Source: an uncultured Anaerococcus sp.
Lineage (GTDB): Bacteria; Bacillota; Clostridia; Tissierellales; Peptoniphilaceae
NCBI GenBank assembly: GCA_943914475.1
Contig: CALUCE010000001.1
Location: 62,001 to 126,000, forward strand
DNA length: 64,000 nucleotides
Direction of reading: 5' to 3'
Of the stretch, positions 27,661-36,275 are shown piece after piece (within the stretch, counting starts at the first letter, position 1; each line of letters opens with the position of its first letter). Both the position numbers and the translations under genes were made by a program. The notes beneath the pieces are model-generated. The model was not told the DNA's origin and ran no database searches. It saw nothing but the letters and a program-made list of their open reading frames with translations.

Positions 27661-27767
27661 AATCATACTAATACGTATTCTTATGATTTTGTCAAATTAC
27701 TTATTTGCCTGCCTATGAGACACTTAGACAAGCAACCCTGTGCTTAGGTGGGTTTTTGGTCAAGTAA
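27661..27767. other. Intergenic segment downstream of rpsT with an interrupted palindrome
   Basis: AATCATA (27661-27667) and TATGATT (27682-27688) flank a perfect 10-bp palindrome AATACGTATT. Nearer to rpsT are short pairings such as AACCC/GGGTT. TTGTCAA occurs twice (27656-27662 and 27689-27695). No gene is seen. These may be RNA hairpins in the rpsT 3' region or an operator. Confidence 0.35.
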
Positions 27768-28034
27768 TTAAGCCTTAGCTTGGTTAAGCTTTTTAGCTAG
27801 CTTTGAACTTGTTCTAGCTACAGCATTTCTGTGAATAATGTTTTTAGCTTGAGCTTGTTTTAGTCTTTTATCAACTAGTTTGAATAAAGCTTCAGCTTCT
27901 TCGATATTTCCTTCTTCAATAGCCTTGTCAAATTTCTTGATGTAGGTTTTGATTTCAGATTTTCTAGCTTTGTTTAAAGCTGTTTGTCTTTTTGTAATAT
28001 CTATTCTTTTAATTGCTGATTTAATATTTGCCAT
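27768..28034 (-). CDS. rpsT: 30S ribosomal protein S20
   Basis: S20 is a small helical-bundle protein that binds 16S rRNA. The 88-residue, Lys/Ala-rich sequence starts MANIKSAIKRI and contains IIHRNAVARTSSKLAKK, both diagnostic. Ribosome-binding site GGGGGTGA is 6 bases before the start. It is transcribed alone, divergent from lepB. Confidence 0.97.
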   Translation of the reverse strand: MANIKSAIKRIDITKRQTALNKARKSEIKTYIKKFDKAIEEGNIEEAEALFKLVDKRLKQAQAKNIIHRNAVARTSSKLAKKLNQAKA

Positions 28035-28135
28035 TTTTTCACCCCCATGATTAAGTATTGACTAAAATATGATACCATAAAGAAAGTATTAATACAAGTT
28101 TAAGAGAAAGATTATTGTCAAAATGCAAGTATTAT

Positions 28136-28164
28136 TTGTTAAAGACTATATATTCGTTTATAAT
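28136..28164 (+). promoter_or_regulatory. lepB promoter P1
   Basis: TTGTTA (28136-28141), 17-bp spacer, TATAAT (28159-28164). Confidence 0.7.
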
Positions 28165-28195
28165 TAATAAATAGGAGTCTTTATCAGCTCTAAGC

Positions 28196-28224
28196 TTGAT
28201 TGATAGGGATTTAAAAGCTATAAT
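28196..28224 (+). promoter_or_regulatory. lepB promoter P2
   Basis: TTGATT (28196-28201), 17-bp spacer, TATAAT (28219-28224), 60 bp downstream of P1. It is closer to lepB. Confidence 0.65.
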
Positions 28225-28288
28225 AACTTTTGGAAGTTTTTTTATTTTAGGAAAAAACTAAATTTATATATGATAAAGAAGGGAAAAA

Positions 28289-28837
28289 ATGTCAGAAAAA
28301 AAAGATTCTATCCTAAGTCAAGTTCTTGACTTTCTAAAAACATTTGTAATCACACTAGCTATAGTTCTACTTATAAAATTCTTTGTTATGGATGTGACCC
28401 AAGTAGCAGGTAGGTCCATGCTAAATACCCTCCACGATGGAGATTTAATTTTTGTAAACAAACTTGAAAAGTATATGGGAGGCTATAAAAGGGGAGATAT
28501 AGTTATCCTTGATGCGCCGGATGCTTATAACAAGATTTATATTAAAAGAATAGTTGGTCTTCCAAACGACACTGTAGAAGTAAAGGATAAAAAAGTTTAT
28601 ATAAATGGAGAAGAATACCATGAGTCCTACACCTCAACTGATGAAACACTTCAATCAGGTTTGGTATCAAAGTGGGAACTAGGACCTGGCCAATACTTTG
28701 TAATGGGAGATAATAGGCTTCCAGAAGCAAGCAATGACTCAAGAGCCTTCGGCCCAATATATGAAGATTATATAATAGGCCATGCCTTCTTGAGATTCTA
28801 TCCATTTTCAGATATAGGATTTGTAGATAAGGAGTAA
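28289..28837 (+). CDS. lepB: Signal peptidase I
   Basis: LepB removes signal peptides on the outer face of the membrane with a Ser/Lys dyad. The 182-residue protein has one N-terminal membrane helix (about 14-34), catalytic S43 in GRSML and K86 in IYIKRIVG, and the later box GDNRLPEASNDSRAFGP. The size and single anchor are those of Gram-positive enzymes. Ribosome-binding site GAAGGGA. It ends 2 bases before lepA, an arrangement also seen in enterobacteria in reverse order. Confidence 0.96.
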   Translation: MSEKKDSILSQVLDFLKTFVITLAIVLLIKFFVMDVTQVAGRSMLNTLHDGDLIFVNKLEKYMGGYKRGDIVILDAPDAYNKIYIKRIVGLPNDTVEVKDKKVYINGEEYHESYTSTDETLQSGLVSKWELGPGQYFVMGDNRLPEASNDSRAFGPIYEDYIIGHAFLRFYPFSDIGFVDKE

Positions 28838-28839
28838 GG

Positions 28840-30651
28840 ATGAAGAAAAAAGAACATATTAGAAATTTTTCTATTATTGCTCATATTGACCATGGTAAGT
28901 CGACCTTGGCAGATAGGTTAGTAGAGATGACAGAAAACCTAACAGAAAGAGAAAAGGCTGAGTATAATGTGGACTCCATGGAGCTTGAGCAAGAACGTGG
29001 AATTACTATAAAGTTAAAGTCAATTAAACTTCACTACAAGGCTAGGGACGGACAGATCTATGTCCTAAACCTTATAGATACACCAGGCCATGTTGACTTT
29101 AACTATGAGGTATCAAGGTCACTAATGGCTTGTGAAGGAGCTATCCTTGTTGTAGATGCAAGTCAAGGAGTTGAGGCTCAAACCTTGGCCAATACCTACC
29201 TTGCCTTAGAACAAGATTTGGAGATCTTGCCTGTTATTAATAAAATAGACCTTCCAAGTGCTAATATAGACTTTGTAAAAGAAGAAATTGAAAACCAAAT
29301 TGGCCTTGAAACAGAAGATATACCACTTATTTCAGCCAAGACAGGTCTAAATATAGAAGACGTATTGGAAGATATAGTAAAAAATGTTCCGGCTCCAGAA
29401 GACCATGATGATAAACCTTTGAAGGCCTTAATCTTTGACTCTTATTATGATTCTTATAGGGGAGTTATATGTTATGTAAGAGTATTTGAAGGTAAGGTAA
29501 AACCTGGTGATGAAATACTAATGATGGCTACAGGTAAAAAATACGAGGTAACTGGTGTAGGCTACACCATGAGAAACCGTATTGGAACGAAGGAGCTTGC
29601 ATCTGGGGATGTAGGTTTTATAGAAGCCTCAATCAAAGAAGTAAGAGATGCCAGAGTTGGTGATACTATAACTCTTGCAGATAATCCTACAGATGAGCCT
29701 CTAGAAGGTTACAAAGAAGTCTTACCTATGGTGTATTCTGGTATTTATCCTGCTGAAGGAGAGTCCTATAACAAGCTTAAGGATTCCCTAGAAAAACTAC
29801 AGGTAAATGATGCAGCCTTAGTTTTTGAACAAGAAAACTCCCAAGCCCTAGGTATAGGGTTAAGGTGTGGATTCTTGGGACTCTTGCATATGGACATTAT
29901 TTCATCAAGGCTTGAAAGAGAATTTGACCTAAATATTATAGCAACAGCACCATCTGTTATCTATAAATTAAAAGTAAGGGGTCAAGATGAGCTAGTTGAG
30001 ATTGAAAACCCTAATGATTTCCCTGATCCAACAGAAATAGAGTATATAGAAGAGCCAATCACAACAGCAGAAATTATTACACCAACAGACTATGTTGGTC
30101 AGGTTATGGAACTATCTCAATCAAGAAGAGGAACCATGATAGATATGACCTATATAGATGAAAAAAGAGTTTCTATCAAGTATAAGATTCCTCTTAACGA
30201 AATCATCTATAACTTCTTTGATTCTTTAAAATCAAGGACCAGAGGCTATGCTTCCTTGGACTATACTGTGGATGATGTGGCAAAATCTGACCTTGTTAAA
30301 CTTGATATACTGATAAATGAAGAAGTAGTCGATGCACTTTCTATGATAGTTCATAGAGATTCTGCCTATGCTAGGGGAAGGATGATTGTAGAAAAGCTTA
30401 AGGAAGAAATTCCAAGACAACAATTTGCTATTCCTATCCAAGCAGCAGTGGGTGGCAAGATTATAGCTCGTGAAACTGTAAAGGCCTTGAGAAAAGACGT
30501 TATAGCCAAGTGCTACGGTGGAGACATATCAAGAAAGAAGAAACTTTTAGAAAAGCAAAAAGAAGGAAAGAAGAGAATGAGACAGTTAGGTTCTGTTCAA
30601 ATTCCTCAAGATGCCTTCCTATCAGTGCTTAAGTATGATGATGACAATTAA
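28840..30651 (+). CDS. lepA: Elongation factor 4 (LepA)
   Basis: A translational GTPase related to EF-G, involved in ribosome back-translocation or subunit biogenesis. The 603-residue length is standard. G1 is AHIDHGKST (14-22), G2/switch I contains RGITIK, G3 DTPGH and G4 NKID. The C-terminal LepA-specific domain carries RQFAIPIQAAVGGKIIARETVKA-like sequence and ends with the lysine-rich KRMRQLGSVQIPQDAFL. It starts 2 bases after lepB, with AAGGAGTAAGG as the ribosome-binding site. Confidence 0.97.
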   Translation: MKKKEHIRNFSIIAHIDHGKSTLADRLVEMTENLTEREKAEYNVDSMELEQERGITIKLKSIKLHYKARDGQIYVLNLIDTPGHVDFNYEVSRSLMACEGAILVVDASQGVEAQTLANTYLALEQDLEILPVINKIDLPSANIDFVKEEIENQIGLETEDIPLISAKTGLNIEDVLEDIVKNVPAPEDHDDKPLKALIFDSYYDSYRGVICYVRVFEGKVKPGDEILMMATGKKYEVTGVGYTMRNRIGTKELASGDVGFIEASIKEVRDARVGDTITLADNPTDEPLEGYKEVLPMVYSGIYPAEGESYNKLKDSLEKLQVNDAALVFEQENSQALGIGLRCGFLGLLHMDIISSRLEREFDLNIIATAPSVIYKLKVRGQDELVEIENPNDFPDPTEIEYIEEPITTAEIITPTDYVGQVMELSQSRRGTMIDMTYIDEKRVSIKYKIPLNEIIYNFFDSLKSRTRGYASLDYTVDDVAKSDLVKLDILINEEVVDALSMIVHRDSAYARGRMIVEKLKEEIPRQQFAIPIQAAVGGKIIARETVKALRKDVIAKCYGGDISRKKKLLEKQKEGKKRMRQLGSVQIPQDAFLSVLKYDDDN

Positions 30652-30663
30652 ATAGCTAGATTT

Positions 30664-30700
30664 AATAGGAAAGAAGATAAAACTTTTTTCCTATTTTTTT
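30664..30700 (+). terminator. Terminator after lepA
   Basis: AATAGGAAA (30664-30672) pairs with TTTCCTATT (30687-30695), followed by a T run. Confidence 0.85.
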
Positions 30701-30740
30701 ATTTCAAATATGTAATATTTTGTAAATATTTCATTAATTA

Positions 30741-30769
30741 TTTATATAGTAATTAAATTGTTATATAAT
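30741..30769 (+). promoter_or_regulatory. Promoter of the ABC-2 exporter operon
   Basis: TTTATA (30741-30746), 17-bp spacer, TATAAT (30764-30769), ahead of AAAGGAGA and the ATPase start. Confidence 0.5.
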
Positions 30770-30789
30770 TATATTTAAAGGAGATATTT

Positions 30790-31728
30790 ATGAAAAATAT
30801 AATAGAAGTGCGTGGCCTAGTAAAAGATTTCAAAAATCTTAGGGCTGTAGACCATCTAGATCTTGATGTAAAAGAGGGAAGGATCTTGGGACTTTTAGGT
30901 CCTAATGGGTCTGGTAAGTCTACAACTATCAACTGTATCCTAGCCTTATTAAAAAAAGACGGAGGGTCTATAAAAATTTATGGGGAAGAGATGACCCCTG
31001 AATCCTACGACATAAAAAGAAAGATAGGAGTAGTCTTTCAGGATGTAGGAGTTTTTTATGAGTTAAATGTTTATGAAAATATAGACTATTTTTGTGGACT
31101 TTACATAAAAGATAAGGATCAAAGAAGAAAAAATATAAAAGAAGTTTTAGACCTTGTAGGTTTAAATGATTTTGTTAAATATAAACCAAAGGAGCTTTCT
31201 GGAGGACTTTTAAGAAGATTAAATATAGCCTGTGGTATAGCCCATAAACCAGAACTTATTATTTTTGATGAACCAACAGTAGCGGTTGATCCTCAGTCCA
31301 GAAATAATATCCTTGAAGGTATTAAAAAGCTTAATAAAAACGGTTCCACCATAATATTTACCTCCCACTACATGGACGAGGTAGAAGAGCTATGTGATGA
31401 TATCGTAATAATAGATCAAGGAAAAACCATAGCCAAGGGATCTGTAGAAGAACTTAAAAATCTAATAGATATTAACGAGATAATCACCTTTGAGTCAGAC
31501 GATTTAACAGATGAAATAATAGAAGAAATTAAATCCTTGGATTCCTACTTAGAACATGAGAGAAAAAGCAATTTTTGTTCTATTACTTTCTCACACGGTA
31601 ATAGAAACCTAATCAAATTAGTAGAAATTTTTAACAAGCATGGCATGTTTTATGATTCTCTAACATCAAAGAGACCATCGCTTAATGATGTTTTCCTTGA
31701 ACTTACAGGTAAAGATTTGAGGGACTGA
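30790..31728 (+). CDS. ABC transporter ATP-binding protein (ABC-2 exporter)
   Basis: A 312-residue ATPase with Walker A GPNGSGKST (37-45), Q-loop VVFQDVGVF, signature LSGGLLRRL and Walker B LIIFDEPTVAVDP. A C-terminal extension of about 90 residues, typical of drug or lipid exporters of the DrrA/CcmA class, follows. It heads a three-gene unit with two ABC-2 permeases. The exported substrate is unknown. There is 1 base between it and the first permease. Confidence 0.92.
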   Translation: MKNIIEVRGLVKDFKNLRAVDHLDLDVKEGRILGLLGPNGSGKSTTINCILALLKKDGGSIKIYGEEMTPESYDIKRKIGVVFQDVGVFYELNVYENIDYFCGLYIKDKDQRRKNIKEVLDLVGLNDFVKYKPKELSGGLLRRLNIACGIAHKPELIIFDEPTVAVDPQSRNNILEGIKKLNKNGSTIIFTSHYMDEVEELCDDIVIIDQGKTIAKGSVEELKNLIDINEIITFESDDLTDEIIEEIKSLDSYLEHERKSNFCSITFSHGNRNLIKLVEIFNKHGMFYDSLTSKRPSLNDVFLELTGKDLRD

Positions 31729-31729
31729 C

Positions 31730-32824
31730 ATGATTTTGCATACTATTAAAAATTCTTTTAAATTAATTATAAGAGAAAAACCCATGCTATTTTGGGCCAT
31801 GATTTTTCCCCTAGTTCTTGCTGGGCTCTTTAAGCTAGCCTTTGGTAATTTATATGAAGCAAATCAATTTGAAGCTATTCCTATAGCGGTTAAAGAAGAT
31901 TTATATGATGATCCTAGCTTTGAAGTATTTTTGGATACTATGGAAGATGAAAAATACTTTGTTATAACTAAGGCCAAGGATAAAAAAGTCCTGGATGAGG
32001 AAGAAATTATAGCCTATGTAGTAAGTCCAGAAAAAATAATTACTAAAAAATCAGGTATCAATGAAACTATAGTCGAGTCTATTTTTAATACTTATTTAAG
32101 AAAAAAAGAGCTTATCACAAGAGTATTAAAAAAAGATCCACAAGCAAATATTGGAAACATAATAAAGGCTAATAATTTTGTTAAGGATAAGTCCAAGAAA
32201 AACATGAATTTTGTCAATGTATTCTTCTATACCATACTAGGTTTTCAGATTATTTATGGTTATAGCTGGGGAATAGAAATTGTTGAACGCTACCAAGCAA
32301 ACTTATCTACTATAGGCAAAAGAAATTCCATAGCCCCCTTAAATAAAAAAGCTCAACTTTTTATTTCACTTTTAGTAGGCTGGGCCTTTAACTTCCTAGC
32401 ATCCTTGTTTACAATCTTTGTTCTAAAAAATTTCTTGGATATAGACTTTGGAGATAGGATGGGACCACTAATTTCTTTGATGGCACTAGGAGCCTTAACA
32501 GGAGTAACTTTGGGTGCCTTAATAGAGTCAGCAAGTAAGGCCAGGAAACAAACCAACGAAGCCCTTGGACTTGGCTTAACTATGGTATGTTCATTTCTTG
32601 CAGGAATGATGGTACCAGAAGTTAAGGTGCTTTTGGAGGAGTATGCTCCTTTAGTAAATAAGATAAATCCAGTAGCACTTATTACAGATGGCATTTATTC
32701 CTTGTACTATTATGATAGCCTTGCTAGATTTTATACAAATATTAAGTATTTGGCCCTTATCACAGGAATTTTAATTGTACTTACCTATATCTTTACTAGG
32801 GGGAAACAATATGCAAGTCTTTAA
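31730..32824 (+). CDS. ABC-2 type permease, first subunit
   Basis: A 364-residue membrane protein with the ABC-2 layout: one N-terminal helix (about 20-40), a large extracytoplasmic domain (about 45-165) and five helices in the C-terminal half, including FLAGMMVPEVKVLLEEYAPL, which precedes the last helix in this family. With the next gene it would form a heterodimeric pore. Its last 14 bases overlap the second permease start. Confidence 0.88.
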   Translation: MILHTIKNSFKLIIREKPMLFWAMIFPLVLAGLFKLAFGNLYEANQFEAIPIAVKEDLYDDPSFEVFLDTMEDEKYFVITKAKDKKVLDEEEIIAYVVSPEKIITKKSGINETIVESIFNTYLRKKELITRVLKKDPQANIGNIIKANNFVKDKSKKNMNFVNVFFYTILGFQIIYGYSWGIEIVERYQANLSTIGKRNSIAPLNKKAQLFISLLVGWAFNFLASLFTIFVLKNFLDIDFGDRMGPLISLMALGALTGVTLGALIESASKARKQTNEALGLGLTMVCSFLAGMMVPEVKVLLEEYAPLVNKINPVALITDGIYSLYYYDSLARFYTNIKYLALITGILIVLTYIFTRGKQYASL

Positions 32825-33920
32825 AAATTATTTTAAAATACTGAAAGATTATTGGTTTTCAGTAGGCCTATATTCCTTTATTTTTATAGGTGTGCTTTTG
32901 ATTTCAACCCAAACAGATAGGACTAGCGAGGTCTATGATAGTGTAAATGTAGGAATAACAGTAAAGGATGAAGCTGAGACAGAACTTTCCAAAGGTCTTT
33001 ATAGCTACCTTGATGCTAATGCTAATATCGTTCAAATAGATGATGAATTTGTAGATGATAGGCTTTTTTATCAAACTGTATCTGCAGCCCTAACCATACC
33101 CAAGGATTTTGAAGAAAATAGACAGGTTATCTTTAAATCTGCTCCTAAGGATATGTATGGTCTTTCTATAAAAGAGAAAATAAGCTCCTACCTAAGTCAA
33201 GTTTCATCCTACGAAAAAGCAGGATTTAGTGAGAAAGAAGCTATTGAGTTTACTAAAAAAGACCTTAAGAAAAAGGCAGATGTATCTTTGAAAGATAAAA
33301 CAACTCATAGTGTAGACAAGAAATCTAGGTTTTACTTTAACTTCTACAACTATTCAATCATAGCCCAGATAGTTCTTATAGTTTCTACACTGACTTTAAC
33401 CTACAAGGATGAGGACATCTATAAAAGAAATGCCATATCTCCTATTAGAAGAACAAGACAAAATCTAGAACTTTACCTAGGCCATATTGTAGCAGGACTT
33501 GCAGCCTGGCTTATTTATATGATTTTATATATGGTCCTAAATAATAAGGGTCCGGCTACTAATTATGTTAGGCTAATGATGATAAACTCACTTATCTTTA
33601 CCCTAACTACTGTAGCTATGGCGATTTTTATATCAAAACTAACAAAAAGTGGAAATTCTATGGCTGCTATTATGAATATAGTATCACTAGGATCATCCTT
33701 TCTCTCAGGAGCCTTCGTACCTCAAGAGTTTTTGGGAGATACAGCCCTTAAGCTAGGAAAACTCCTTCCGTCTTATTACTATGTGACTAACAATAATCTC
33801 CTTGCAGCTGGTGGAAATTTAGAAATTTACAAGACTAATATGCTTATCATGCTTGCTTTTGCCCTTGCCTTTATTGTCTTGTCCCTTATTTTTAAAGAAA
33901 ATTTGAAAAAAAACATCTAA
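32811..33920 (+). CDS. ABC-2 type permease, second subunit
   Basis: A 369-residue protein with the same topology as its neighbour: N-terminal helix, long extracytoplasmic loop, then helices from about residue 190, including GSSFLSGAFVPQEFLG. The frame is open upstream, but ATG at 32811 is chosen because AGGGGGAAA lies just before it. It overlaps the first permease by 14 bases, so the pair is probably made in equal amounts. A terminator follows. Confidence 0.88.
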   Translation: MQVFKNYFKILKDYWFSVGLYSFIFIGVLLISTQTDRTSEVYDSVNVGITVKDEAETELSKGLYSYLDANANIVQIDDEFVDDRLFYQTVSAALTIPKDFEENRQVIFKSAPKDMYGLSIKEKISSYLSQVSSYEKAGFSEKEAIEFTKKDLKKKADVSLKDKTTHSVDKKSRFYFNFYNYSIIAQIVLIVSTLTLTYKDEDIYKRNAISPIRRTRQNLELYLGHIVAGLAAWLIYMILYMVLNNKGPATNYVRLMMINSLIFTLTTVAMAIFISKLTKSGNSMAAIMNIVSLGSSFLSGAFVPQEFLGDTALKLGKLLPSYYYVTNNNLLAAGGNLEIYKTNMLIMLAFALAFIVLSLIFKENLKKNI

Positions 33921-33970
33921 TATTGCTATAATAAATATTAAGATAATATTTTCAAAATGTATATGGATTT

Positions 33971-34006
33971 AACAAAGTGATAGAAAATATTGCTTTGTTT
34001 TTTCTT
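33971..34006 (+). terminator. Terminator after the ABC-2 exporter
   Basis: AACAAAG (33971-33977) pairs with CTTTGTT (33993-33999) around a 15-base loop, followed by T's. Confidence 0.6.
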
Positions 34007-34021
34007 CTACTTATTTATAGA

Positions 34022-34078
34022 TTTAGACCCCTAAATTTTATAGAAACTTGGTTGACATGTCCAATTTAGAGGTCTATA
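34022..34078. repeat. Inverted repeat flanking and overlapping the potassium-transporter promoter
   Basis: The 16-base left arm (34022-34037, core TAGACCCCTAAA) and the right arm (34063-34078, core TTTAGAGGTCTA) are inverted copies with 14 of 16 positions matching. The right arm covers the -10 box and the spacer. It is a candidate operator or a DNA loop site. Confidence 0.5.
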
Positions 34079-34080
34079 AT
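34052..34080 (+). promoter_or_regulatory. Consensus promoter of the potassium uptake operon
   Basis: TTGACA (34052-34057), 17-bp spacer, TATAAT (34075-34080): a full match to the housekeeping sigma consensus. Confidence 0.85.
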
Positions 34081-34132
34081 ACAAGCTGATATTTACGAGG
34101 AGGTTATTTATTATCAATTAATAAAAGACTCT

Positions 34133-35467
34133 ATGAAGAAATTTTATAAATATTTAAAAACTCACCCACCAATAATTATTACTATTTCATTTTTAGTATT
34201 AATTCTTGTAGGTTCATTTTTACTAAGCTTGCCCATAAGCCAGGTTGAACATGATATTCCTTATTTGGATTGTCTTTTTACGGCAACTTCTGCTGTATGC
34301 GTTACTGGTCTTGTGGTTGTACCGACTTTTGCTTCATGGACAGCCTTTGGCAAGGTAGTTATCATTATTCTGATACAAATGGGTGGACTTGGAGTTATGA
34401 CTTTTACAACTCTGATGGCTATTATCTTAAGAAAGAAGATAACTTTAAGCGAGAGAATGATTATTAGAGAACAAACCAATAGTGAGGGCTTGGCCGGCAT
34501 GGTTAGGCTTATAAAATATATACTTATATGTACTTTTTCTATAGAAACTATTGGTGCACTCTTACTAATGGTTAGGTTCATTCCGGCCTATGGGCTTATG
34601 GGAGTTCCCATGTCCTTTTTCCATGCCATATCTGCCTTTTGTAATGCAGGATTTGATATTTTGGGTCCGGATTCCTTAATCCCCTACAACCATGATGGCT
34701 ATCTCCTATTTGTAATAGGTAGCTTAGTATTTTTAAGCGGTCTGGGTTTTATCGTATATTCAGATATTTACAATAACAGATTTAAGGTGAAAAAATTTCA
34801 TCTCCACACTAAGATAGTTTTGGTAACAACTTTTCTTTTGATTGTCCTAAGTTCTTTATCCTTCTATTATCTTGAAGGATCAAACCCATATACTATAAGA
34901 CATTATGGAACTTCGGAGAAAATTTCTAATGCTGTCTTTCAAGCTGTAACCTTAAGAACTGCAGGCTTTGCAGCCATAGACCAATCTTTACTCAAGGATG
35001 CATCGGCGGCTATTGGAGTTATAAATATGTTTATAGGTGGATCACCAGCAGGTACAGCAGGTGGTATTAAGACAACTACCTTTGCGCTTTTGGTAATAGT
35101 TGCCTATTCAGAAATTAAGCAAAGGGGAGATATAGAAATTTTCCAAAGAAGGATTAACTCAAAATTAGTAAGAAGAGCCATTACCATAATCATGCTAGGA
35201 CTTGCCTGGGTTGCTGTGGTCACTATATTAATTTTAACTGTAACGAACTTTGATTTTGTTGATGTAATCTACGAAGTAACCTCAGCCTTTGGAACAGTTG
35301 GGCTTTCGAGAAACTTAACCTCTAGATTAGATGAGATTTCAAAGATTTTAATAATGTTGACCATGTATGTAGGAAGGGCCGGACTTATAACAGTTATAGC
35401 TGCCCTAAACTCAAATAATAAGAAGAAGTTATATAGGGAAGCTGAAGAAGGAATAATTATAGGATAG
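34133..35467 (+). CDS. ktrB: TrkH/KtrB-type potassium transporter membrane subunit
   Basis: A 444-residue ion-conducting subunit of a Ktr/Trk system. It has the four-fold repeated membrane-pore-membrane pattern, with pore-like segments at TSAVCVTGLVV, SAFCNAGFDILG, TLRTAGFAAID and TSAFGTVGLSR, each with the filter glycine. The N-terminus MKKFYKYLKTHPPIII fits family members. No ribosome-binding site lies right before this ATG, whereas a perfect GAGGAGG is found 30 bases upstream. It forms an operon with the RCK-domain gene 6 bases downstream. Confidence 0.92.
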   Translation: MKKFYKYLKTHPPIIITISFLVLILVGSFLLSLPISQVEHDIPYLDCLFTATSAVCVTGLVVVPTFASWTAFGKVVIIILIQMGGLGVMTFTTLMAIILRKKITLSERMIIREQTNSEGLAGMVRLIKYILICTFSIETIGALLLMVRFIPAYGLMGVPMSFFHAISAFCNAGFDILGPDSLIPYNHDGYLLFVIGSLVFLSGLGFIVYSDIYNNRFKVKKFHLHTKIVLVTTFLLIVLSSLSFYYLEGSNPYTIRHYGTSEKISNAVFQAVTLRTAGFAAIDQSLLKDASAAIGVINMFIGGSPAGTAGGIKTTTFALLVIVAYSEIKQRGDIEIFQRRINSKLVRRAITIIMLGLAWVAVVTILILTVTNFDFVDVIYEVTSAFGTVGLSRNLTSRLDEISKILIMLTMYVGRAGLITVIAALNSNNKKKLYREAEEGIIIG

Positions 35468-35473
35468 GATATT

Positions 35474-36160
35474 ATGAAACAATTTTTAATAATAGGATGT
35501 GGGCGATTTGGTTCATCATGTGCAGAACAATTGATGAAGTTGGGTAATGAAGTCATAGCCATAGACAAGGAAGAAGAAGTAATAAACGAAGTAAGTAAGT
35601 TTGTTACCCATGCAGTTGCAGTAGAAAATATAAATGAGGAAGTATTAAAGTCTTTAGGAGCATCAAATGTAGATGTGGCAATTATAGCCATATCTTCAAA
35701 CTTTGAACAGGCCATACTGAGTGTAGTTTCCTGCAGAAAGATAGGAATACCAAAAGTTATAGTAAAGGCTAAGGATAAGGTACATGCAGATGTTTTGATG
35801 CAAATAGGGGCAGACAAGGTGGTTATTCCAGAGTCAGATTCTGCTATTAGACTAGCAAGGTCAATCTCATCTAACCAAATTTTTGACTATATAGAATTTG
35901 ATGAAAAGTATTCTATAGTAGAGCTTGTACCTAAGGATGCCTGGATAGGAAAATCCCTAAACGAATTAAACCTCAGGACAGATTATGGTATAAATATCAT
36001 AGCTATAAATAACGAAGAAAAAACAATAGTAAATCCTAATGCCAACTATGTTATCAAAGAATCAGACTTTTTGATAGTTGCAGGAGAGAATAAAGATTTG
36101 GACAAACTTACAGATGATGATGGAGCTGATTCCAGATATCAACTTTATAGGGTCCAATAA
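35474..36160 (+). CDS. ktrA: KtrA/TrkA-type potassium uptake regulatory subunit
   Basis: A 228-residue cytoplasmic gating ring subunit. The RCK-N domain starts at once with the nucleotide-binding GCGRFG (8-13) and an acidic residue after the second strand (IDKEEE). The RCK-C domain begins near residue 135 and ends VIKESDFLIVAGE. In other Firmicutes RCK-C binds c-di-AMP. Partner of the preceding membrane subunit. A strong terminator follows. Confidence 0.94.
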   Translation: MKQFLIIGCGRFGSSCAEQLMKLGNEVIAIDKEEEVINEVSKFVTHAVAVENINEEVLKSLGASNVDVAIIAISSNFEQAILSVVSCRKIGIPKVIVKAKDKVHADVLMQIGADKVVIPESDSAIRLARSISSNQIFDYIEFDEKYSIVELVPKDAWIGKSLNELNLRTDYGINIIAINNEEKTIVNPNANYVIKESDFLIVAGENKDLDKLTDDDGADSRYQLYRVQ

Positions 36161-36221
36161 AGAAAAGATTTAGAAGTGTATACTTTTAAGACTTTTTCTT
36201 AGAAAATTTATTTTGTAATAT

Positions 36222-36265
36222 AAAATGAGCTCATCCAAGGAATATCCTTATGAGCTCATTTTTTT
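36222..36265. terminator. Bidirectional terminator after ktrA and the DUF438 gene
   Basis: AAAATGAGCTCAT (36222-36234) pairs with ATGAGCTCATTTT (36250-36262), and an inner AAGGA/TCCTT stem continues the hairpin. T-rich on both outgoing sides. Confidence 0.92.
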
Positions 36266-36275
36266 GCAGGTAGAT

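Larger units (their letters stand above)
28035..28288. other. Divergent intergenic region between rpsT and lepB
   Basis: A 254-bp gap. Toward rpsT a weak promoter candidate is TTGTAT-N18-TATCAT (28097 down to 28068). Toward lepB there are two good tandem promoters (listed separately). The lepB leader contains TATCA...TGATA (28182-28205) and a T-rich tract at 28235-28245, but no recognised riboswitch. Confidence 0.5.

Noticed and set aside
34106..34132. Non-ATG (ATT) start of ktrB next to GAGGAGG
   Set aside because: ATT at 34106 is in frame but only 2 bases from the ribosome-binding site and would add nine residues not typical of the family; kept only as a note in the findings.
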